From the NCBI RefSeq assembly GCF_000758625.1, contig NZ_CP009283.1, forward strand, positions 3,793,501-3,857,500: a DNA stretch of 64,000 nucleotides, read 5' to 3'. This DNA is from Paenibacillus sp. FSL R7-0273 (GTDB taxonomy: Bacteria > Bacillota > Bacilli > Paenibacillales > Paenibacillaceae). Positions 36,343 through 44,900 of this stretch are shown here, piece after piece. How positions within the stretch are numbered: position 1 is the stretch's first letter; each line of letters opens with the position of its first letter. A program made the position numbers and the translations under genes. Under the pieces are notes generated by a model that saw only the letters and a program-made list of their open reading frames with translations, ran no database searches and had not been told where the DNA came from.

Positions 36343-36645
36343 GCATTAAGAGCTATAATGGAAGATTCGGCTATGTTGAAAGATAAGATTTCATGGAAAG
36401 ATAGGCGTCAAAAGGTGACATAATACTACTTTAGAAGGGTAAAAATATCAATTCCTACTATATTTGTAGCTTTTTAATTTTTTCAATTTTGTGAATATTA
36501 CATAATTAACCATGGAAATTAAGAGATTATATTAAAATTACGTAACAAATTTAATAGAAACACTATAATATAGACATTAACCTAGATATAAGGTCTAAAA
36601 GACTATATTTTCTATTAATTCCAGACAAGTTGAAGGGACGATCCG
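36343..36645 (+). promoter_or_regulatory. A+T-rich leader of the ior-PKS operon with a probable promoter
   Basis: About 300 bp much richer in A+T than the genes on either side. TATAAT at 36564-36569 is 77 bp before the iorA start; no clear -35 lies 16-18 nt upstream, which suggests a regulated promoter. No terminator follows until the window end, so this is probably the main promoter of the whole PKS operon. Confidence 0.45.
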
Positions 36646-38397
36646 ATGAAAGCTCTAATGATAGGAAATGAAGCAATTGCCAGAGGCGCTTATGAAGCGA
36701 ATTGTAAAATCATTTCGTCCTATCCGGGAACACCGAGCACGGAAATTGTCGAGAGCATCAGCATGTATGAAGGAGTATACGCGGAATGGGCTCCGAATGA
36801 GAAGGTCGCTCTGGAAGTTGCTGCTGGCGCCTGCATCGCCGGTCTGCGCAGCCTGACTACCATGAAGCATGTCGGACTCAATGTGGCGGCTGACCCGCTG
36901 TTTAACATGACCTACGAAGGTGTCAATGCCGGCATGGTCATTATTTCAGCGGATGATCCGGGTATCCACTCCTCACAGAACGAACAGGATAACCGCATTT
37001 ATGCCAGCCATGCCAAGATGCCCCTGCTGGAACCAAGCAATTCTCAGGAGTGCAAAGACATGATAGTGGAGGCCTACGAGATCAGCGAACGCTTCAACAC
37101 GCCCGTCATGTTCCGCACAACCACCAGAGTGTCACACTCCAAGAGCATCGTTCATTTCGATGAAGATGCGGAGGTGGAAGAGAAGGCCAAGCCCTACAGG
37201 AAAAACAAACTGGACCGGCTGCTTCTGCCCGCGGTTTCACGCAAACGGCATCTTGAAATCGAAGAGAATCTGCTCGATATCCAGGAGTATTCTAACCATT
37301 CGCCGCTGAATGAAATCGAATACCACTCACCAGACATCGGGATTGCAGCCAACGGAATCTCTTATCAATATGCCAAAGAAGTATTTGGAGATACCGTATC
37401 CTATCTGAAGCTCGGAATGAGCTACCCGTTTCCGGACAAGAAGGCGAAAGAATTTGCTTCGCGTGTCAAACGGATCTTCGTGGTCGAGGAAGGCGAGCCT
37501 TTTATCGAAAATGCGCTCAAGACGCTTGGCATCGATTGCGTAGGCAAAGAGATTATTCCTATATGCGGCGAATTGAACCCGGAAATTATCCGTAAAGCAA
37601 TAACGCTGGAGGAATACGCTACCTACGAACCAGTCGCCGTACCGGGAAGACCCCCCCGCTTGTGTGCGGGCTGCGGCTATCTTGGATTGTACAGCGCCGT
37701 CAAGAGCCAGCGGGATGTGATCGCCGCAGGCGACATCGGCTGCTACACGCTTGGAGGCACAGAGCCGATCATGGCGCTCGATACCGTGCTCTGCATGGGA
37801 GCTTCCATCTCTATGGCTACAGGCATGCAGCGGACCCAGGATTTCAAGCCGATGGGCAAGAAGGTGTTTTCTTTTATCGGGGACTCCACGTTTTTTCACT
37901 CGGGAATGACTGGACTTCTTAATGCCGTATATAACAAAACACCGATTGTCATCTGTATTCTGGATAACCGCTCTACTTCAATGACCGGCAACCAGGAGAA
38001 TCCGGGCACGGGACGGACGCTCCAGGGAGAAATGTCAGATGAGATCCGCATCGAAGATATCGTGCTGGCACTGGGCATCAAGCCGGACAACCTCAAGATT
38101 ATTGACCCCACTAACCTCTCAGAAACGCAGCAGTGTATTGAATTAGCCAAAGCAAGCACTGATCCATTTGTCATCATCTCCAGACATCCATGCGAACTTC
38201 TCAAACCCAAAGCTGAAATTGAAGCCAAAAGCAAGTACTACATCACGGAAGACTGTGTGAACTGTAAAAAATGCACAAGACTCGGCTGTTCAGCCATTAA
38301 AATCGTTGATCAGAAAATCATAATCGACCGGCTGGAATGCAGGGGCTGCAGCATATGCCCGCAGGTATGTCCCTATGACTGCATCAAGGAGGCGTGA
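36646..38397 (+). CDS. iorA: Indolepyruvate:ferredoxin oxidoreductase, alpha subunit
   Basis: Catalyses oxidative decarboxylation of arylpyruvates with CoA and ferredoxin to arylacetyl-CoA, with thiamine diphosphate (family knowledge). The 583 residues hold the N-terminal pyrimidine-binding part (about 1-190), a middle domain, the thiamine-diphosphate region (about 345-510: CAGCGYLGLY, GDIGCYTLG, FIGDSTFFHSGM, ILDNRSTSMTGNQENPGTG) and a C-terminal two-cluster ferredoxin (about 530-583: CVNCKKCTRLGC and CRGCSICPQVCP). All cysteines are intact. GAAGGGA precedes ATG 36646. It is 6 bp from iorB and heads the PKS operon, an unusual place for a catabolic enzyme of peptide-fermenting microbes. Confidence 0.95.
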   Translation: MKALMIGNEAIARGAYEANCKIISSYPGTPSTEIVESISMYEGVYAEWAPNEKVALEVAAGACIAGLRSLTTMKHVGLNVAADPLFNMTYEGVNAGMVIISADDPGIHSSQNEQDNRIYASHAKMPLLEPSNSQECKDMIVEAYEISERFNTPVMFRTTTRVSHSKSIVHFDEDAEVEEKAKPYRKNKLDRLLLPAVSRKRHLEIEENLLDIQEYSNHSPLNEIEYHSPDIGIAANGISYQYAKEVFGDTVSYLKLGMSYPFPDKKAKEFASRVKRIFVVEEGEPFIENALKTLGIDCVGKEIIPICGELNPEIIRKAITLEEYATYEPVAVPGRPPRLCAGCGYLGLYSAVKSQRDVIAAGDIGCYTLGGTEPIMALDTVLCMGASISMATGMQRTQDFKPMGKKVFSFIGDSTFFHSGMTGLLNAVYNKTPIVICILDNRSTSMTGNQENPGTGRTLQGEMSDEIRIEDIVLALGIKPDNLKIIDPTNLSETQQCIELAKASTDPFVIISRHPCELLKPKAEIEAKSKYYITEDCVNCKKCTRLGCSAIKIVDQKIIIDRLECRGCSICPQVCPYDCIKEA

Positions 38398-38403
38398 GAA
38401 GCA

Positions 38404-38994
38404 ATGACAGAGTCCACCAGTATTATATTGGCCGGCGTCGGCGGAAAAGGCGTTATCACGATAACAAATGTGCTTTCCCACGGCCTGGTAGCGCACGGCT
38501 ATGACGTAAAAGTATCCGAAGTATACGGCATGTCGCAGCGCGGAGGCAGCGTGCACGCCCAGGTCCGCTTTGGTACAACGATTTATTCCCCCCTTATCGA
38601 GAAGGGAACTACGGATTATGTTGTCGGCTTCGACCAGATTGAAGCGCTGCGCTGGGGCAGCTTTTTGAAACAGGAAGGCCGGATGCTCGTCAATATGGCG
38701 GAGCTAAAGGAAGATACATATAAAGGAACAGACGAAGGCAGTTTCAAGCAGTACCGGAATGTCAGCTTTATTCAGGCTTCCGCTATCGCCAAAGAAACAG
38801 GCAATATCCGCAATGAGAATTTCGTCATGCTCGGAGCACTGCTGCAGTCACTGGGGTTCGGCTTTGATACCTGGCAGTCCACGATGGAAAAGTACATCAA
38901 GAAGCAATTCCAGGAGGGCAGTATTCTCTCGCTGCTCCGAGGCATGAGTGAACAGCTTGCTGTGGAAGAAAAGGAGATCGTGTATGGTCTCTAA
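38404..38994 (+). CDS. iorB: Indolepyruvate:ferredoxin oxidoreductase, beta subunit
   Basis: The 196-residue gamma-type subunit of the 2-oxoacid oxidoreductase, with the nucleotide-binding start ILAGVGGKGVITITNVLSHG and the signature SEVYGMSQRGGSVHAQVRFG. It completes the IorAB enzyme. Its last 11 bases overlap the first PKS gene, whose ribosome site (AAAGGAG) lies inside iorB, so the two are translationally coupled. This argues that the acyl-CoA product is used by the PKS (inference). Confidence 0.95.
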   Translation: MTESTSIILAGVGGKGVITITNVLSHGLVAHGYDVKVSEVYGMSQRGGSVHAQVRFGTTIYSPLIEKGTTDYVVGFDQIEALRWGSFLKQEGRMLVNMAELKEDTYKGTDEGSFKQYRNVSFIQASAIAKETGNIRNENFVMLGALLQSLGFGFDTWQSTMEKYIKKQFQEGSILSLLRGMSEQLAVEEKEIVYGL

Positions 38995-41900
38995 AGCAGC
39001 GGGCAGCTCCATGAAAACGCAGGAGGCCTTGGCGCCCTCCGATGTGGCGATTGTCGGAATCGGCTGCCGCTTCCCCGATGCAGACGATTACAGCCAGTAC
39101 TGGGATAACATGATGAATCATATCAATTCCGTGCGTGCAATCAGCCGTGAGCGCTGGGAGAGCGGACGCTACGGATTAAAGAATGAAGCCGATCTCGGCT
39201 GGAACAACGGACAGTTTGTGAAATATTGCGCTTCATTAAACGATCTGGATCAATTTGACCATGGCTTCTTCAATCTGTCGCCTCGCGAGGTGAACAGCAT
39301 GGATCCCCAGCAGCGGATGCTGCTGGAGGAAACATGGCATTGTCTTGAGGATTCCGGCATACCGCTGGAGGACCTGCAACGGAAGGTCACTTCCGTATAT
39401 GTCGGGGTGACCGGAAACGACTACAGCCTGCTGGCGCTGACCGGGGGGGAGCATGTGGACCATTACGCAGGTCTTGGCAATTTCGAGTGCATCGCCGCTA
39501 ACCGGATTTCCCATTACCTCGGACTAAGCGGTGAAAGCCTTTCGCTGGATACTGCCTGCTCCTCATCCCTGGTGGCCGTACATAAAGCCAGGCAGAACCT
39601 TCAGTCCGGCGAATCGAAATACGCCATTGCAGCCGGCGTGTGCCTGTCTTACCATCCGTGGCGTTACGTCACCTTCTCCAAATCGAATATGATGAGCCGG
39701 GACGGGCAGTGCAAGGCGTTTGACGAGAATGCAGACGGATTTGTACAAGGGGAAGGCGTCGGCGTTCTGCTGCTGCAGCGCCTGGAGGATGCCGTTACGG
39801 AAGGAAACCATATTTACGGGGTGATCCGGGGATCGGCAGTCAACCACTGCGGTGCTTCGCAGACCATTGCCGCCCCGAGCATGAAGGCGCAAATGGAGGT
39901 AGTCGGCGCGGCTCTGCAGCAGGCTGGCATAGATGCTGCAACGGTGAACTATATTGAGGCGCACGGTACAGGAACCGCTCTCGGTGATCCGATTGAAGTA
40001 GAGGCATTGACCAGGGTATTCAGGCAATATACCGATGAGAATCAATTCTGCACGATCGGATCGGTAAAGACCAACATCGGGCATCTCGCCAGTGCCGCAG
40101 GAATGGCTGGCCTCATCCGTGTACTTCTGATGATGAAGCACAAAAAAATTCCGGCCCTGCTCAATTTATCCGGCCTGAATCCTCTGCTGGAATGGGAGCA
40201 TACACCGTTTAAGGTGACTGCGGAGAATACCGACTGGGAGCCTGTCAATGAACGCACCCCGCTCAGAGCGGGCGTCAGCGGCTTCGGCTTCGGAGGAGTG
40301 AATGCGCATGTAATCGTGGAAAGCTATGCGCCTGCTCCGGTGAAGGGCCGTAAACGGACAGAGGATAGCCATGTTTTTGCTTTATCCGCTTTAAATGAGA
40401 ACAGTTTAAATAAGCAAATAGGCGCTTGGAAGCTGCTTGTGGACAGTTCTGCCTTTACATATGAATCCATTGGCGATATGAGCAAGACACTCTTGGCAGG
40501 AAGAAGGCATTGCGCGGATTATCGGATTGGAGCCGTTATACGCAGCAAGGAAGATTTAAAGAGCTTTCTGGCGCTAGCTCCTGACCCGGCTGATGCCGGA
40601 GCAGAGAAACGGCGGGATGGCTGGGAGCTATATTTAACCAATATCTTGTACCGGGGTTACTCGGATATCAGACAGCTGTTGAAGCAGGAGTACATCTCGC
40701 AGCACTTTGAATCGGTATTGTCGGAGATTGAAGCTGCCGCCTCTGAATATTCACCCCGCAGTGGCATCCGGATTGCCAGATGGAAGAAAGAGCGTGCTGC
40801 GGCTTACTCCTTTATCGTTAACTATGCCATGGCGAGAGCATTGATCGGACTTGGTGTCCGAATAAGCGAAATCGGCGGTGAACATCAGGGCGAGCTGCTG
40901 GCACTGGCGGTAAGCGGAATGCTGTCTCCTGCAGAAGCTTACACTGCACTGATTGATGAAACGGCAGTTGACGGCTGGAGCTTACAGCGTCCAGAGCTGG
41001 CTTTTGCGGACAGCATCACCCCGGTGAAGATTTGCCGACTGAACATTAACGCAGCTTATCCGGCCAGCCTGAGAGAGCTGCGGATTGAAGGGGAAGACAG
41101 CCGCTCCCTGCGCCATTTCACAGAGAAGGCGCGTATTCTCAGCCGGACTCAATATACATTTAAGAAATATTTGAAGGACTGGGACCAGGCCCTCCAGCCT
41201 TGGAAGCTGACGGCAGAAGCTCTTCTGAACGATGAGGAGCTGCTTACCGGAAATAACCCCCTTCTAGAAAAGCAGCGTGTTCTGCTGCTGATGATTGCTT
41301 ACGGTTCGCTCCTGAAGCTGAACCGGAAATGGGAACTTACTGACCGAATCGGCTTGGAAAGCGATTGGCTGAAGGAACTGATACAGCTGGTTGTGGACGA
41401 GGTGCTAACCCGTGAATCGGCAGCGGCCCTGTTTCTCTCCGAAGACGGGGATCTTGAAGAAATAGGCGCACAGATTAATAGACGTCAAGATTTACTGGAT
41501 GCATCTGCGCCTTTCGAACATCTCTATGCGGCCAGCAGCCATCTGGCAGAAATCCCCGAGCTTGCCGGCTGGAAGGATCAGCTCAAGCAGCAGCTTCGCG
41601 AGCTCCCGTCACTTCAGACCGAAGCGGTCAGCTTACGGCAAGCAGGCATCCAGCATGCTTCATTTTCGCTGGCCAGCGGTTTATCCGGGCTGAACGAGCT
41701 GCTGCTCAAGCTCTGGGCTGCCGGAGCGGATATCAGCTGGCAGCTGCTTTATCCGGCGGGCAGCTACCGTAAACAACAGCTGCCCGGGTATTGCTTCGAG
41801 AGGTCTTCCCACTGGATACCGCTCAGAGAACCGGGAGTAGAAACACCGGGAGGCAATATTAATGGCAATCCGGCTGCCGCAACACGGAAATTCCATCCGA

Positions 41901-44900
41901 TGCTTGATCTGGATAAATCCAGTCCTGAGACGGGATTGTTCGTGAAGACGCTGAAGATCAGTGATTTCTATGTGGGCGACCACATCGTGGATAATCGGGT
42001 TATTCTACCCGGCGTTGCCTATCTGGAAATCGCCCGGGCCGCCGGAGAGCTTGCTGCAGGACAGCCGGTGCAGGCTCTCCGGGATGTAATGTGGGTGAAC
42101 CGGATGGAGATTGAAGATTTGCTTGATGCGTATGTTCAGATTCAGAACGAAGCGGATTTTATGAGGTTTCAAGTATTTACCTGGCGCGGCGGAGAGAAGA
42201 TCCGGCATTGCCAAGGCAAGCTCAGCATCTCAGAGAAGGGCCGCGTGAAGCCGGTTCGGTTCAATATTCCGGAAATTAAGGGACGCTGCGGGGCGCGCAT
42301 TTCGAAGGATTTTTGCTATAAGGAAGTATTCGGGCGCTTTATAGGCTTTCAGTATGGCCCGGGATTTCAGGCCACGCAGGAAGCCTTTGGGGGAGATGGC
42401 GAATCGCTGGAGAAGCTGGAGCTGCCCGCACATCTGCTGGGAACCTTTGATGAATATGATCTGCATCCATCCCTTGTCGATGCCGCGCTGCGTGCGGTCA
42501 CCTGGATTGGAGGAGCAGAGGCATACCGGCAGCTTCAGCTGCATATTCCGTTTGCGCTCGGTGAATTGAGCATTTACGGCAAACTGACGCCAAACTGCTA
42601 TTCGTACGCCAGGATTGAACCGGAAACAGCGGGCAAGGCTGCGGGCATGCAGCGGTTTCACATTTTCATTCTGAGTGAAGCCGGCGAGGTGCTTGTGGAA
42701 GCGCGCGACTTTACGATCCGGGCAATTCAGCCAAAGACGGCTGCAGCGGACAACGTTCATTTATATACCGAAAGCTGGCTGGAAGCGACGTTACCGGAAA
42801 GCGGCAGAAATGAAGCCGTCCATGTGCTCTATTTCGGGAAGAACCGGATGAGCGGGCAAAGATTGGCTGAAGCGCTGGGGAACGGTCAGGGAAAAGCTGT
42901 AGAACAGCTTGTCTTTGTACAACAAGGGCCAGCCTACAGTGCGGAAAGCGACGGGGAGGAGTACACGCTGAACCCGGCGCAGCAGGAAGATTTCCTCCGT
43001 ATGTTCCAGGAGCTGGCCGACCAAGGGCTGCGCATCGATTCTATCGTATTTGAATGGGATGAACCCCGGATTATCGAAGCGTTCTGTGCAATCTATTTCT
43101 TGTTCCAAGCCTTTGTTCAAGTAAATCCTAAACAGCCTGTGCGTCTGGTTTACGCTTCCTCTGGGGACGGAGCTGGAGCGGGCATGTTCAAAGGACTATG
43201 TAAAGCTTTTCAAACGTTAAGTCGGACGTTCCTGCCCTCCATCCTGCATGCCGATGATGCCAATGAACTGCCGCTGCTGGCAGCAAAGGAGCTGCTAGGC
43301 GGTAAAACCGCTTCCTGCGAGGTTGTTTCTTACCGTGAGGGAGTGCGAACTATAAGAGCCATTGCTGCACTGGATATGCTGCTGTTGCCTAGCAGGGAGT
43401 CAAGCGGCTTCCGCAGCGGAGGAACTTACCTCATTACCGGCGGCATGGGCAAGCTGGGATTGGCTGTGGCGGAATTTGTCCTTGTAAATTACAAGGCAAA
43501 CATTGTCCTAACAGGAAGATCGGCGCTGGATAAGCAACGGCAGGAGCAATTGTCACGGCTGGAGAGCCTTCCGGGGCAAGTCATTTACGTGGCTGGAGAT
43601 TTATCTGCCCTGAGCTCGGCCGAGGAGATCGTTAAGCAGGCGAAGGAAGCTTTCGGCACTATAAACGGTGTGATCCATTGTGCGGGCGTACTTGGCAGCA
43701 AGACGCTGGCCGAAGCCGTGCCCGGGGAGCTGACGGAAGTGCTGCTGCCCAAAATCCACGGTGCCATCGGTCTGGATGAAGCGACGCGCAATGAACAGCT
43801 TGACTTTTTTATTCTCTTCTCCTCTATTTCTGCGCTGATCGGCGATTTTGCAAGAGGCACGTATGCGGCGGCTAACAGCTTCCTTGATCATTTTGCCGAA
43901 CGGCGCGCTGAGCAGGTTAAAGCCGGACTTCGTTCGGGCATCTCCCTGTCGATCAACTGGCCGGTATGGAATGAGGGGGCGATGCAGCTGTCGCCTCAGG
44001 AAGACGTGCAATACCGCCAGCATGCGGGCATGGATCAGCTTGAAACGCACGCCGGCCTTGAACTGCTTGAACGGCTGACCGGGTCGGATCTGACGCGGGT
44101 GATTGTCGCCTGCGGCAACGCCAGGATGATCAACCGTGTGCTGGATGTTAAAGAACGGGTTCAAACCCGGGAAGGGGCGCGTAGCTTGACGATAGACACG
44201 TTAAAACAAAGCCCATCCGGCGGGCCAATACCGACGGTTTTAATAGAACAGGAAATTGTTAAGTATCTGAAGGGAATTGTATCCAAGGCGACGGGGATTC
44301 CGCCGGGACAACTGCAGAGAGATGCAGAGTTCTCGAAATATGGAATAGATTCAATCATGATAATGGATCTGAATTCCATGCTTGAAGGTGATTTCAGCGA
44401 TCTGCCCAGCACCCTGTTTTTTGAATACAGTACCATCGGACAATTGACCGCCTTTTTCCTGGATACCTATGCAGAGTTTTTCCGGCAGAAGGTGCAATCG
44501 GAAGAAAGCCGGGTTCCGCATAAGCTGCCGGAGCCTGAATTGCCGAAAGAGGTGCAGATTCTCCCCGAAACTCGCCAAGGGGTTGCAGAAGTACAAGGTG
44601 GCGACATCGCTATTATCGGTCTAAGCGGTCAATATCCGATGGCGGATACGCTGGAGCAATTCTGGGAGATCCTCCGCCTGGGTAAAGACTGCGTCACTGA
44701 AATTCCGGCAGAACGCTGGGATTACCACAAGGATTATAACCCGGAAAAAGGCAAAAGCAACAAAGTCTATACCAAGTGGGGTGCCTTCATGAACAATGTG
44801 GAGAAATTCGATGCCGGATTTTTTCATATCTCACCAAGAGAAGCGGAGCTTATGGACCCTCAGGAGCGGCTGATGCTGCAGTCTGCTTACCATACGCTGG

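Noticed and set aside
36646..38994. iorAB as ordinary amino-acid catabolism genes that merely neighbour the PKS
   Set aside because: Not excluded, but the 11-nt overlap with the PKS gene and internal ribosome site make a shared pathway more likely.
40580..41830. Functional cis-acyltransferase in PKS1
   Set aside because: The GHSxG motif is lost in both AT-like cores, so I report a degenerate AT-like region and keep the trans-AT classification.
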